Shown here: positions 1 through 11,494 of the stretch, in pieces | Position numbering within the stretch: position 1 is the stretch's first letter | Layout: every line of letters begins with the position of its first letter | DNA from: Piezodorus guildinii | Taxonomy: Eukaryota; Arthropoda; Insecta; Hemiptera; Pentatomidae | Assembly (NCBI GenBank): GCA_023052935.1 | Contig: CM041292.1 | Location: 39,005,639-39,069,638, forward strand | Length of the DNA: 64,000 bases | Reading direction: 5' to 3' | Position numbers and translations under genes: made by a program | Notes under the pieces: model-generated | Database searches by the model: none | What the model was told of the DNA's origin: nothing | What the model saw: the letters and a program-made list of their open reading frames with translations, nothing else

Positions 1-549
1 ATATTTTTTTGTTAGAGACAGTGACTGGAAAAAAACAATTATATTGACTCCTGAAATTCCTTCGTACGCCCTTGACATATCCCATGATCGTCATATCGTC
101 TATAAAATTAGGATGGTTGATATTAAATGGAATTAATGCTAGAAAGTTTCTGGTTTGAAAACATTAATCAACCTCATTGCGATTTCTGTGGAGTTTTATA
201 AAATTAATTTTAACAATAGCTCCTGTTAGGAATCAAGTTCTCATTACGTCATTGATTGCTCCAAGAGATGAACGATGCTGGTTTCTTCGTATATCAGTTA
301 AAATGTTGTTCATAAACGATTTAGTTTCTTAAAATGACCTTAAATAACCAAAATACTATTTTAAACTTGAACAGCTCTTCGGACTCTTTTGTTTAACTCT
401 GCTCATTGTTTTCAAATGTATTTGATGCACATCTATAGAATTATTAACTATCCAATAAACAATTATGCGTTTTACCCAATAAAGAATTAAGCTACGTTGT
501 TTTAAAAAGCACACAAAAAAAAAAAAAACATGGTATTTTCTGAATTTGA

Positions 550-1490
550 TATTTTACAGGTGAGTGCAATATTCATGAAATGTATGCCAACTTTGTAAAG
601 GAGTCAGCAGTTCTGTCAACATACGAAACAAGAGAAAAATTCTGGTGCGCGCAACATACTACTTCACTTACCTCCGTTGCTAAAACTAATTTAAGATTTT
701 TAAAATACACTCTGAGATGAAAATAAATTGTAAATTAATTAGTTACCAAAGTTTCAATGGGAACATATGTTTATTAAATTATCTATTGAATTATTATAAA
801 GGAAAATCAGTTGATTTCATCGGCATTACATCACTCACTGATAACTGTTACAATTTTTGTGTATAAAAAAATATTTTTCCTAAAATCTTTAGCTTTCCAA
901 CGGTATATTATACATGTGTATTACTGTTTTTAAATTAAAAAAAAACACGAATATTTTTTAATTCCTTTGTATCAAAATCGAATTCCCTGTCAACTTGCAT
1001 ATTTAAACCTTTTTTATTTATGTTAACAAAATCAATTGCTAATTTATTCAAATCTACAAAATTTAAGGTACTACTATCGGCATTTAAGCATTGTCAGACT
1101 ATTTTAATCATTAAATTTTACATCCATTAGCGAGTTTAATCAGAATCGTAAGAGACCGTTTTTGAGAAAATCGTAAATAGGTGCAAATCGCATGGTATAA
1201 ATTGGCCTTTCTGGTATAGTTGTCTCAAGTATAATAATTTCAGTTTGGTACGAATTTTAGTTTTTGCACTAGACTTGCTACATACAACGGACACGGCGCG
1301 CACATACACACTCACACAGACCTTTTTGCGGGACTTAGTTATTTGGACTCGGGGTCCCTAAAACGTGTATTTCCGGTGAAAACTCGGATTTGAACATTTT
1401 AATGATCGCAATACTTTCCCTTACTGTATATTTCATACATAGGTAAGTGAAAGTAAAAACATTATTACGAAGTAGTACTGCCTAACTGTA
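550..1490. repeat. Unclassified dispersed repeat (family X) segments
   Basis: Several blocks recur elsewhere in the window. The CTTTCCAACGGTATA block (about 890-910) recurs at 52047 and in diverged reverse form near 30196. The block at 1020-1180 is the reverse of sequences at 5640-5790 and 23690-23810. The block with a GGTAAGTGAAAG motif (1440-1455) recurs near 6155, 32110, 40500 and, in reverse or diverged form, near 25030, 36570 and 55650. No ORF or terminal structure was found. Bases 1-549 and 1491-1639 show nothing I can name. Confidence 0.5.
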
Positions 1491-1639
1491 TGAGTCTTTT
1501 TTACAATACAAAGCATACTAAAGTACAAGAGCTTTTTAATAAATAGTTTTTTTAACTTGTAAAAATATTATATAATTACAATTTAAAATGTGAGCTGTTC
1601 AGTTTATAGTTGAAATCGTTGCTCTACAATCGGACCATA

Positions 1640-2243
1640 AATTCTCCAAATTTCATCAGAACCTTACTCACCATCCTAACCCTCTAGCACAATCCCTATC
1701 CAGCACCACCCATCCGTACAATTCTCCTCGAAGATTGAAACGGCAGTGGCCGCGAGATGTATTGTAAACATTTAAATTGGAGTTTATTACTCATGTACGG
1801 TATGTTTGCGGTAAGCGTCCCCTAACTCGGCCTCCACTGGCTTAAATGCAGTGATGCGGCTGAGATAGAGGCGTTGGGATCTCTTGGATTCCGCTTTTCC
1901 TCTACAAGTAGAGGGAAAAGCGCAGTCTAGGGTATCTCTAGTAGTTGTATATATTGTATATAGTTATGATTGTTTGTATGATGTTTATTTATTTGCCCAA
2001 CTTTTTATTTACTTATTTTAGGTTGTTATTTTGATTTGTTTTGTTTTTTTTTTTTTATTTTATCTATTATTTTATTATATATATATATTTATTTATTATG
2101 ATTATTTATTTTCTATTTTATGTAATTTGACTATTATTATTATTTTCTGTATATATCATATCACTATTACTATTGTTCATTTTGTAACAAATTGTGATAT
2201 ATATCAATAAATAAATTTAAAAAAAAAAAAAAAATAAAAAACA
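1640..2243 (+). mobile_element. Jockey-like LINE 3' end (type J2), 5'-truncated
   Basis: The + strand reads KFSKFHQNLTHHPNPLA, then RRLKRQWPRDVL and a stop at 1765-1767. This is the C-terminus of a jockey-type reverse transcriptase ORF. A 3' UTR and an A-rich tail (about 2216-2243) follow. The coding part matches the C-terminal segment of the reverse copy at 22240-22830, so both belong to one family. Only the last ~45 codons remain. Confidence 0.75.
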
Positions 2244-2622
2244 ATCGGGCCTAAGAAAATCTGTGGAATACATATTGTATTTCTTCACTTTATTTTATAT
2301 GAATGGTCACAGTTTGGAGAATAAAGGCTTCGTAATAAATTTTATTTTCAAACGATTAGTATAAAATGACACAGCCTATAAATTAAAGGATGGCTAATGA
2401 TTCAGGAAGATGCCGAAGAATGAGATATGGTGAGAGGATCTTGGTTATTGGTAATCAGTGACCTTTACGCGGTTTTGGGTTAATACGTCTGTTGATTTCT
2501 TCAATCAGCAATATGGAAGTACTTTGAATATGTGCAACCTTATCGTGGTTTACCCTAAAGCACTGTGCTCTCATGTAACCCATACTTGCCTAACACTTTG
2601 GGGTAGGGTAGCAAGCTATTAG

Positions 2623-2658
2623 TATAAAAGAGCTGGGAACTGTGAATGGGGTATCAGT
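2623..2658 (+). promoter_or_regulatory. Core promoter of cuticle gene 1 (TATA box plus initiator)
   Basis: A TATAAAA box lies at 2623-2629. An arthropod-type initiator TCAGT lies at 2654-2658, about 30 bases downstream as expected. The ATG follows at 2678, giving a 5' UTR of roughly 20 bases. The placement is inferred from motif spacing; no transcript evidence is available. Confidence 0.6.
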
Positions 2659-2677
2659 AGTGAGTGATCTTCCCACA

Positions 2678-5046
2678 ATGAAAGCTGTAAGACCGTGTTT
2701 CCCATGTGAACTCTCAGTGTACTTCTATTTTCATGTATTTTCTTTCGGTACTAATATGGTACTTTTACGTTTTGCTGCAGATATTGTGCCTCGTATTCCT
2801 CGGTTCAGCTTTGGCGGCGACCAGATTCAGAAGGCAATCCTTCAACAGCCAAGACCCCAAGCAGGCACCCATTGTCGCTTATCAGAATGATGTCAGCTTT
2901 GATGGAAACTTCGTATACAAGTAAAAAATGTTACTTCATTATTATCTATAAAATAATACATTAAGATTATTATTTTCAATAACGAACATTTGTAACGGAA
3001 AATAATCAACACCCTTAAATTTTGAGTTTCTTACCTTCCATGATATGTAGAACCCGAATAACGATTTTTAAAAACTCCGTTCAACGAACGTCGTATTTTT
3101 ACTACTGTAATAAATTAATTACATCTAATTAAATTGTATTGTTTATTATCTGCGTTTTAATTACGTCTTTCTTTATAAAAGTCCCATGATTAAGAAAGTC
3201 ATAATAACTTATAACAACTTTCTGTTCGGAATAACCTCTTTATAAAATTTCCTTATCAGAATAGATTTAACTTCAAATATTTATTATTCTATATATATAT
3301 ATATAATTAAATATATTATATATATATATATATTATTATATATATCATTGATTAATTTAATTTTACTTGATAGAAAATCATTACAAATAATTATCATTAA
3401 CGTTAATCTCACAGAGAGACACCATTCCAAGTATTGTTAATCATCTTTTGAACTGGTTTTTAGTAATTGAAAAAAAAAATAGAAATGCCTTAAATTGAAA
3501 TATTAAATAACATGTAATGCATTAATATACATTTTCAGTTAATTTTTCAGATAATTGTTTCTGATGATATAAACCGTTAAATAATTAAATATTAAGAGCT
3601 ATTCATATAGTAAGGCATCATAGTGACTTGAATAATACATTTTGCAATTTGCACTAAATCTTTATTTAATAATAATTGTGATTGGCCAAATTGTCTGTCT
3701 CACCAAGATCGATCGAATAGTTTTAGCAGAATCTAGACATTGAAATATAGACAATAAAGAAAAGAAGAAAAAAAAGATGCCAAAGCTTCTCAGGAATCTC
3801 AAAAAATCTAATTATGTGCACAAATCACATTTTATTTATATCTCAAGATTTCCTAAAGGTAAAAAAATATATGATTGATACCAAAATCCATATTCTAATA
3901 ATAAAAATAGGCTATTAAAATATTCGGAGAGCCGGTGGCTGAGTGGCTAGCGCGCTCGTATCCCACGTTGTGATACTATAACGTAGGAGTTGTAAGTTCG
4001 AATCCTAGTACCTGCGGGACTTTTATAAGTAAATAATTAAATGGGGATTCACTCACAGCCTCTCCCCCGAATATGTGAGATTCGTTAGCCTATTAGTGGC
4101 AACTCGCAAAAATAATCGTAGTGAGTGATGACTCTACCCTAAAGCATTTAATCGAGAAACGTGAGTATATTCTCCAGGAGACTACACCACGCGGCCAAGG
4201 GCCTACAAGAAAAAAAAATTAAAATCTTCAAAATATTTTAAGGTTAGTAGGTAGTAATTACCTTAAAATTGTAGGAAATCAGTGATTAAGTTTTGAGTGT
4301 TTTGTTAAAATACAGTCCTCAAATATAAATTACTCCCATAAACAATGGCGTAATTTAAAGACAAGTACAGAACATATCCCTATAACTAATGAGCCCTAGA
4401 CTTTTACTAGTAGACTCGTATATTACGTGTAGTTGTTAGACTCGTATAGTGAAATAATAATCCTAATTAATTGTTAACCTCTAAAGTCCATCTAAAGTTT
4501 TTTAATGAAACTAATTGGCTAACTATCGCATAGAAAACAATACTTAGGTTACCTGGTAATCTTTCTTTGATAAAGTATTCATAAGAGCCACTGTATTAAA
4601 ACACACCACCTTTATCTCAGTTCTAAGAGACGTAACTGAACCCAACAGATGCCAGCGAACAGTTCTCACTCTGAGAAAGTTGAAAAGCCTAGAGAAAAAC
4701 TAATAACCTAATAACCTTATGCGACTTACGCAGTGTCAACCAGCTTTCAGTTGACTATAAAATGTTTTCGTCATTCTTTTCCTATATTTCTGTTAGCTAA
4801 TGGACCTTTGTTTACAGTTACCAAACAGGCAATGGAATATCCGCCCAATCAGAAGGCTCCCTGAAGAACCGAGGCCAGAAAGACCTGGAAGCCCAGACCG
4901 CTCGTGGTTCTTACTCTTACACAGCTCCTGACGGCCAAGTCTTCACCGTCAACTGGTATGCGGACGAGACAGGTTACCACGCTGAAGGTGCCCACCTGCC
5001 GACACCACCCCTGTGGCCGGTAGCAGCTTTAGAGGATGAATCATAG
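2678..5046 (+). CDS. RR-1 cuticular protein (chitin_bind_4), 3 exons
   Basis: Secreted structural protein expected to bind chitin in the cuticle. Exons as read: 2678-2686, 2781-2920 and 4818-5046, all with GT..AG introns. Exon 1 codes only MKA; joined to exon 2 it gives a signal peptide MKAILCLVFLGSALAA. The AA|T codon spans intron 2 and gives N50. The total is 125 aa. The Rebers-Riddiford core is at about residues 80-114: GSYSYTAPDG, then VNWYADETGY, then GAHLPTPP. The PROSITE aromatic position is W96 here, followed by YAD. The protein is short, as RR-1 proteins often are. The residues after PTPP (LWPVAALEDES) do not look like an RR-1 tail. One extra C in the CCCC run at 5008-5011 would give PPPVAGSSFRG and a stop at 5037-5039, so an assembly or allelic frameshift is likely. 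Intron 2 (1.9 kb) holds a SINE. Family call is firm; the exact C-terminus is not. Confidence 0.9.
3928..4213 (+). repeat. tRNA-derived SINE, family A, in intron 2 of cuticle gene 1
   Basis: A pol III A-box-like TGGCTGAGTGG is at 3936-3946 and a B-box AGTTCGAATCC at 3995-4005. An unrelated body follows, and it ends in a short A run near 4213. The head resembles a tRNA but does not fold as a complete one. A diverged reverse copy lies at 58150-58312. Same strand as the host gene. Confidence 0.75.
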
Positions 5047-5139
5047 ATTTGTTTTAATATTTATTTAAATATATTAAAATTTTGTTAATATTCGTTTTTT
5101 GTTCATTGCTTAATTAAACCTACTTACCTACTTACTGCC

Positions 5140-5480
5140 GGGCGCTACGGTTCAACAAGGACCCGGGCCTCCTTAAGAACTTCAAGCCAGTCGTTCCTGT
5201 CCTTCGCTTTTGCCCTTCATCTCCTCACTCCAAGCAACTTGAGGTCCTCCTCGACGTCGTCCAACCATCTCATTCTTGGCCTTCCTCTGTGTCTTTTTCC
5301 TCCAATTTTTCCATAAAGTAGTAGTCTTAGAATTCTAGTTTTTGGCATCCTTTCTACATGTCCGAGCCATCTTAGGCGGGCTTTATTCACTAACGATACC
5401 AGGTCTGGTTTCCCATACATTGTTCGGAGGTCACTATTTAAACCTACATAATTAAACCTACCGCTATAAAATACCATTAC
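5140..5480 (-). mobile_element. LINE ORF2 C-terminal fragment
   Basis: The minus strand carries RLRWLGHVERMPKTRI, then GKRHRGRPRMRWLDDVEEDL and LGVRR. This is the typical C-terminal tail of endonuclease/reverse-transcriptase LINEs in insects. A single frame change near 5215 continues it as DRNDWLEVLKEARVLVEP and a stop, so the fragment is broken by a small indel. It lies just downstream of cuticle gene 1 and is 5'-truncated. Confidence 0.75.
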
Positions 5481-5559
5481 ATAACATCCATTGACATAAC
5501 TAAGGTTCTGAATTCATTAAATTGAAATTGTATAATATTAAACTAAACGCCCGAGTGTT

Positions 5560-6220
5560 ACAGAAACTTTTTCATCAAAAAACTAGAAGGCCCACTTTAT
5601 GCCATGCATTTTGCACTATTTTACAACTTTCTGAAAAACGGTCTTAATGATTTTGATTAAACTCGCTAAATCGATGTAAAATTAAACGGGCTTTAATATT
5701 ATGCAGGTTTAATTCTGATTGAAACAGTCTGACAGAGCTTAAATGCCGATATTTAAAATTTTCTTTCCGTAAAGTATCTTTAAGTTTGTATATTTTAAAA
5801 ATTAGGCACATTATCTTATCAGTATAGGTAAACAACGGCTTACTATGCAAGTTGGGCAAGTTTGATAAAAAACTAAAGGAAAAAAGTGAAAACATATTTT
5901 TTATGCAATTTTGTGTTTTCGGACAGTTGCAAAGCTTAAGATTTCAGAAAAATATCATCTTATACACGGAATTGTAAAAGTTTACGGAGAGTGATAAAAT
6001 CCTATAAAACTGACTGATTGTTGTATATAAAAATATAATAAATTATTAAATGAAACACAGGTTTCTATTAAAATTAAATTAAATTATTTCTTTACCAATT
6101 TATTTTTTATCTCTAAATGTATTAAAAAAAATCTTAAGTTGATTTTAACAACGTAGGTAAGTGAAAGAAGTGTGTTGCGCGCACCAGAATTTTTAATATT
6201 TGATATGTTTCACTCATTTG
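5560..6220. repeat. Family X dispersed repeat copy
   Basis: The block 5640-5790 matches 23690-23810 and, in reverse, 1020-1180 (shared core AAACTCGCTA followed by ATCGATGTA in two copies). The block 6130-6200 carries GGTAAGTGAAAG and GCGCGCACCAGA, shared with other X copies. No coding content. Confidence 0.5.
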
Positions 6221-6479
6221 GTCACTAATGAAGGTTACTGTGGAGCTCATGTACTTAAACGAATTGCGAAAATGCCATATTTTTACATAATATGGAATGA
6301 AAAATATTTTCCTTGTTCGTTATTTCCGTCAGATCGAGGTTAAATGGGTAAAGTAGCCCAGAGTACCTATGGGGGCGGAATTTGACGACATTAAGGAATT
6401 GGAATTGACTACACTAATTTCATTGGAATGGCACCAGGTCTTGACACTAAGACTTGACAATCCTTATTCCACTTGATAA

Positions 6480-6712
6480 GGGCTATCTTTTTTATTTATT
6501 TATTTATTTTTTTGTTCACCCCTACCTCGCTTTTGAAGGCTAGGTTTCTCGGACCAGTGTTTGGGGGATAAATGCCGAGATAAAATCCCCCCAGCACCGA
6601 AGCTCGATCTCGTAATTATTTGGTTTCACAAATTTTTGGTCATTTGTAGTAATTTGGCAACGCGCGCTAACACGCTTAGCCACCCCGCTCCTTGATAAGT
6701 ACTTTAGATTAA
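6480..6712 (-). repeat. tRNA-derived SINE, family D, reverse copy
   Basis: On the minus strand a tRNA-like head reads GGGTGGCTAAGCGTGTTAGC (A-box). The body shares AAATAATTACG and ATCTCGGTGC-like stretches with the copy at 59876-60065. A T-rich (A-rich on the sense strand) end lies at 6485-6515. The short ORF across it is a by-product. Confidence 0.6.
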
Positions 6713-7307
6713 GGAAATCTATAGATTTACAATTGTCCATTGAAAGAATGATTAACTATTCGTTTCGTCAAAGCAGCTACTTCTGTTATCCCCTGCCCTT
6801 ATTGCGTTACGTAATATCGAATCTTGTTCTCATATAATTTTTAATTAAGTTATCCAATAAAAAAATAAATTATAATAATGAAGGCTATCCTTGAGAAACA
6901 TCTCATTATCGCCTTCCTAGAAGAGGTTCGGTGGCCAGGAGCGGTCACTTCAAAGGCTCTGGGAGACAAAAGTAGTGACAGCAGCTGCAGTTGAGTTCTG
7001 TCAGTCCGTTGGGTGGTCCACTGGTACAATATACAATGTCCTGTAAAATGATGTCCATTAATTTTTTTTCTACCCGACATTTGTTTATTAGATTATAATA
7101 GTACGATAACTCTTTTGTATGGCACACTGGAAGACAATCAAGTGTGCTAAAACTGAACTATTACATATCATCATTAATAATACCGTTTTCATAAAATCTA
7201 AATAAAAATTTATGATTTTTTAAAAATAAATGATAAATTAAACCACTTTAGTGTTCGACTACTGCTGTACGGTATACGGTGGTGCTACTGGCGAAGTAGA
7301 GTATTTA

Positions 7308-8206
7308 TTGGGTTGATGCAAAATTAATGCAGGTTTTTAGTAGGTATTGTAAATACGCCATATCTTTACTTTAACCATATATATTTAATCAAAATAATTT
7401 CCATCTGAATCAATGCACTTTTGCCAACGTTCAACAAGCTTTCTTATTCCACCAGAAAAAAAATCCGAATCCCTGGACTCAATGAAATCACGAAAAGAAT
7501 TTTCAATGTCGTCCTGGTTTTGAAACTTTTTCTCCCTCAAAAAGTTGTCCAGATGCCTGAAAAAGTGGAAGTCTGTAGGAGAGAGGTCAGGTGAATAAGG
7601 CGGATGTTGGAGAACTTCGTAGCCCAACTCGTGCAGTCGTCGAAGCGTTGGTTCTGCAACGTGTGGTCTGGCGTTATCGTGGAGCAGGATCGGCCCCTTC
7701 CGATTCATCAATGCTGGGCAAAGACGTTGCAATTTTTGAGTTCCGAGTTCCGCCGCCATTTCTCGTGTGGTTTTGGTTGGGTCTTCTTCCACTTTTGACC
7801 TCAGCTGGTCGTTGTCCAGAGCAAGATGACGGCCCCGACCTTCCTTGTCTTCAAGGTCGAAATCTCCTCTGCGAAACTTCTGGAACCAACGCTGCACCGT
7901 GCACTCATTAATAGCCCCCTGACCCCACACTTCATTAATATTACGAGCCGTTTGCGCAGCGCTGCGCCCTAATTTAAATTCGTAAAAATAAATTTGACGA
8001 AAATCGCACTTTGACATTTTCGATTCAAGACCTTTGAACACACTGAGCAAAACGATTTTACTAAACAAATTCATGGTGAAAGAGAGGGTATTAGATAAGG
8101 TTTGTTTTGGTATAATAATGATCAATGTTAGGATTAGCTTTGTTTACACAATTGGAATTAAGATATTTCAATAGAGGAAATCTGCATTAATTTTGCATCA
8201 ACCCAA
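7308..8206 (-). mobile_element. Internally deleted mariner element with intact TIRs
   Basis: Perfect or near-perfect terminal inverted repeats of about 26 bases begin TTGGGTTGATGCAAAATTAA at 7308 and mirror at 8181-8206. TA dinucleotides flank both ends (7306-7307 and 8207-8208), the normal Tc1/mariner target duplication. The 899-bp body holds a shortened transposase gene on the minus strand. Complete mariners are about 1.3 kb, so about 0.4 kb is missing. This is a non-autonomous mariner that could in principle be mobilised by an intact relative. Confidence 0.9.
7385..8017 (-). pseudogene. Mariner transposase, in-frame internal deletion
   Basis: A 210-codon open frame starts at the MSKCDFRQIYFYEFKLG methionine. 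The N-terminal HTH region is present (AAQTARNINEVWG, then TVQRWFQKFRRGDFDLED), as is TTREMAAELG. The frame then jumps directly to LQRLCPALMNRKGPILLHDN. The middle of the DDE/D domain is absent, including the first catalytic Asp. The second Asp (LLHDNARPHV) and third Asp (HPPYSPDLSPTDFHFF) remain, as does the C-terminal WQKCIDSDGNYFD. The family is usually about 345 aa. The deletion keeps the frame, but the protein cannot be catalytic. Upstream in-frame codons reach 8125 but are not typical of the family. Confidence 0.85.
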
Positions 8207-8374
8207 TAGAACTTTTTCTACTTTTGAGTACTTGATTAGTTTTTATATGAGGTCACCAGAGTAGAGTATATTACCTACATACATTAAGTAAGGGTTTCAA
8301 CCATTTTAAAATAGGTTAATTTAATCTCTGCGGATAAAATCCATATAGGGGTATATTATTATGTTTTTTTTACT

Positions 8375-8760
8375 CGTGTAATCACATGGATTTTTCTATC
8401 TTATTCCCAAAGTAGCGGGTTCAAACCCGGCAGATCGTACTATGACATTTTATTTTAATTTTTAAACCAAAATTATAAAAAAATTTACATCTCTTTCGAA
8501 GGAAATAACTTAAGAATTTTTACTCTTTTAAAAAAAATTTAAAGCCATCAGCCAGGGGCAAAGAGTGAACATAGGGATATAATATAAATACTAAGCCACT
8601 AATTAAACCTTTTAAGGGTTAAGGATGGTGATACGTCGCTAGCATAGCAGCCATCTACACCTAAGGTCGGTGGTTCAAACCCGGAAGAAGGCTCTATCAT
8701 ATTCTAAACTAAATTATCTAAATCTGTGGAACACATTTGAGATCATCTCCTTGTAAGTAA
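8375..8760 (+). repeat. SINE head fragments (family B-like)
   Basis: Two B-box-like GGTTCAAACCC motifs lie about 250 bases apart (near 8419 and 8670). The second is preceded by CGCTAGCATAGCAGCC, which resembles the head of the full SINE at 53996. Bodies are not recognisable. The rest of 8207-9190 shows nothing further. Confidence 0.45.
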
Positions 8761-9189
8761 ACATTTGTTATAAATATTTTGTTTTGTTTGTTCCATATTT
8801 TTTATTAGTTATTGGTTTATTTACTTTTTTGTTTTAACTTAATTTTTCAAATAATTTATGAATGAATTCTAATAAGTGTTATAAACGTTGCCTTTGAATG
8901 TGGCAGGCTGTAAAAACTTTCTAATTAAATAAAGATGATAAAAAATATATAGATCTGGTACTTTTTCTACTTTATCAAAACAATATATCATATTATCCTG
9001 CGAAAATACTAATAACGATCAAAACTTAGAAATTGCATCACATATGCTTTAACTTTTGATGGTAATGAATTTGAAACACTCGTATATTTTTATTTGTGTG
9101 TACTTATTTATATCATACGTTTAATGTCATTGTTACTTTGAAGGATGAGCAATGGCCTAAGGTTTTAATTAAAAATAAAATAAGGCTTT

Positions 9190-9570
9190 AATAAAATAGG
9201 GTTTTAATAAAATATTTGTTCCGAAGAGAGATGAGACCATTGGGGAGTTTAGAAGGTCGCACAACGCGGTATTGCGGAGCTTGTACCCTGTGAATATAAT
9301 TGTGTTGGTAGCATCGCGGAGACTCAAACGGGCGAATAAAGTTGTTGGGCTCAGTGCGGAACGAATTCCGAGAAAGTTTGTACTCGCTGAACAGACTGGT
9401 AGGCGGCCGAAAGGTAGGCCGAAGCGTCGATGGGAGAATTGCTTTAAGGCTGATCTCGGGGGCTTGGGCTTGAACGGTGATCATTGAACAAGTCTATGTA
9501 GACAGTATTTGGTGGTATCGGCATCGAACCTTCGGGTTCGGTAGGCCTGTTATTATTATTAATGTAATTT
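9190..9570 (+). mobile_element. LINE ORF2 C-terminal fragment with ATT-repeat tail
   Basis: The + strand translates to RRLKRANKVV, LSAERIPRK, then GRRPKGRPKRRWENCF and LGGLGL. This is the C-terminal signature of insect endonuclease/RT LINEs, as in the fragment at 5140-5480. It ends near a short (ATT)n stretch at 9549-9560, as LINE 3' tails often do. Truncated at the 5' end. Confidence 0.65.
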
Positions 9571-9596
9571 TCAAAATCACACAAAATCATGTTTGT

Positions 9597-9838
9597 TTGT
9601 TTTTTTTATTAATTTATGCTATTGTGGCTAATCGGACGATGCTACAGTGGGAGTCCTAAATTTTGCTTATCCAGGTTAAATTAGGATAATGATCTCCTTT
9701 TTACGTCCCCTCCGAAAGACGGCATAACTAAGGTTTTTTTACTCGCATTAAAAAATCCTGGGACCACCTGCGGATTTGATCCCATGGCCTTTGGCATAGG
9801 AGGCTGTTATGCTAACAACCCTGCTACAGGTGATTCCA
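9597..9838 (-). repeat. SINE, family B, reverse copy
   Basis: This is the reverse complement of the full-length family B SINE at 53996-54282. Shared words include GGCTAATCGGACGATGCTAC, CACCTGCGG and the B-box region near 9779. It is diverged by small indels. Confidence 0.75.
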
Positions 9839-10069
9839 TACGTTTAATGAAATAAAGCAATTAAAAAAAAAATGTTTCTTAGTTCTTGGTTAGTATTTTT
9901 AACTTTTATTATCTGCATTAAATATTTAATTATGTTGAATTTTAAGCATTTTTCTAACAGATAACATTAACATTTTGAAATTACATAGAGTTGAACAATT
10001 TTCACAGAAAACAGCGGTGACACAAATCAACAGTGGTCATAGTTTTGAAATATAATAATAAAATATCTA

Positions 10070-10680
10070 AATTCCTCAGACAGGCAAAAGAAAATATATT
10101 GGCCTGACATTCGACAGAAGAATGACATGGGGCCCACACATCAAGAACAGACAGATAACGCTAAAGAAAAGGCTAAAACTTCTATATCCACCAATTTCAA
10201 GACGTTCAAAATTAAAACTTAAACAAGAATTAAACACTTATACCTACTTGCTGAAAGCTATTTGGACTTACACTTCACTTATATACGGGACAGGCAAAAA
10301 GACACACAAACGTAAAATTTTCCAATCTATAGTATTTCAAACTATGATACATTCTCCCTGGTACGTTAGCAACAATACTTTACATACAGACCTTCATATA
10401 CCAATAATCAACGAACTGAGTTGGACCTTCTACAAACATTTTCACAGCAACTCACGAATACATAGCATGGCATCAAGTAACATGCCGGACAATATTCTCA
10501 AAAGGCTGAAAAGAAGTTGGATGACATGCATTCTAACCTAAATACGTAATGGAAAGCACACCTGGAAGAGGTGCTGCTGGGCATGTTCTCTCCATCATGC
10601 CAGGCTATCATTCCTTCATCAAATTCGCTAATTGTCAACAATCACCTACAGGTATAAATAAATTTGAAGATAACAAAATA
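10070..10680 (+). mobile_element. Jockey-like LINE fragment (type J3)
   Basis: The + strand encodes LKAIWTYTSLIYGTGKKTHK, PWYVSNNTLHTDLHIPIINE and LKRLKRSWMTC with a stop at about 10541. This is the C-terminal part of a jockey-type reverse transcriptase, after the catalytic domain. The 3' UTR has the family word GGTGCTGCTGGGCA and ends AATAAATTTGAAG. Related 3' ends lie at 17128, 19008 and 51050. The reverse transcriptase core is missing. Confidence 0.8.
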
Positions 10681-10789
10681 ATTATAATTAATTTTACAAG
10701 ATACTTATATATAAAATATATATAATTAAATATTATATAATATATATCATGGAGTTTTATGTTTTCCGTTAATTCCCTATACAGAGTAT

Positions 10790-11005
10790 GTTTATTGATT
10801 ACTTAACCACTTAATGTACTGTGGCTAATCGGACAATGCTACAGTGGAGTCTAAATTTTGCCTATCCAGTTATGAGGATACGATTTAACTAGTAGTGACA
10901 TGCAAAGGCTCGGGACACCTTTTAACACCCTCAAAAAATCTAGACCACCTGCGGCTTTGAACCCGTGATCTTTGGCATAGGAGCTACTAGTGATTCCTAC
11001 ATCAT
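10790..11005 (-). repeat. SINE, family B, reverse copy
   Basis: Shares TGTGGCTAATCGGACAATGC, GACCACCTGCGG and TTTGGCATAGGAG with the copy at 9597-9838. Both are reverse copies of the element at 53996. The tail side is at 10790. It ends about 440 bases before the promoter of cuticle gene 2. Confidence 0.75.
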
Positions 11006-11444
11006 ATTTTTTTTTTTTTTGTGTGTAATCAGTATTATTTAAAAATGTGCGGTCATGCTTAATTTTGGAAACATATTATTATTATTTTGAGTGATCCAAT
11101 TTCTATGACCCCGACTGTACACACTTAAGGTGTGAGGGAGTGAGAGAGGGATGAGCTAGACGAGGAGCTGGCGTGTTAATGAAAGGAGTGGGCGGAGGGG
11201 CCTTCAATAGAGAGCTCTGGAATGAGCTATTATAGAAGAGCCTAGAAGAGCGTCCTCCGTGTCCTAGTCCTCGTCAATTAGTAAGTCCAACAGAGCTTTG
11301 TCCGCTAATGAAGGGGTCCGGAGGGTACAAAGGGATGACCCCAGGGTGGGTCGCCGAACTGAGCAATCCTCGGGAGTCAACAAGCCATTGTCCTTCCGCC
11401 AATATCCTGGGGACAAAGGCTGAGCAAGACAATGCCGCCGACGG

Positions 11445-11451
11445 TATATAA
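11445..11451 (+). promoter_or_regulatory. TATA box of cuticle gene 2
   Basis: TATATAA lies 44 bases before the ATG at 11495. The stretch 11100-11440 upstream is noticeably richer in G and C than its surroundings and carries no ORF of interest, so it may hold proximal promoter elements. No initiator as clean as that of gene 1 is seen. Confidence 0.5.
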
Positions 11452-11494
11452 CCAGCATCTTCGCTGTATCTGTCCAAGTATCGTCTCAGGAGCC

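Noticed and set aside
3928..4010. Functional tRNA gene
   Set aside because: A-box and B-box are present, but the intervening and flanking sequence does not form a cloverleaf and a SINE body follows. The same applies to 8650, 19640, 53996 and 59876.
7591..7911. + strand 106-codon ORF
   Set aside because: It is the antisense shadow of the mariner transposase frame.
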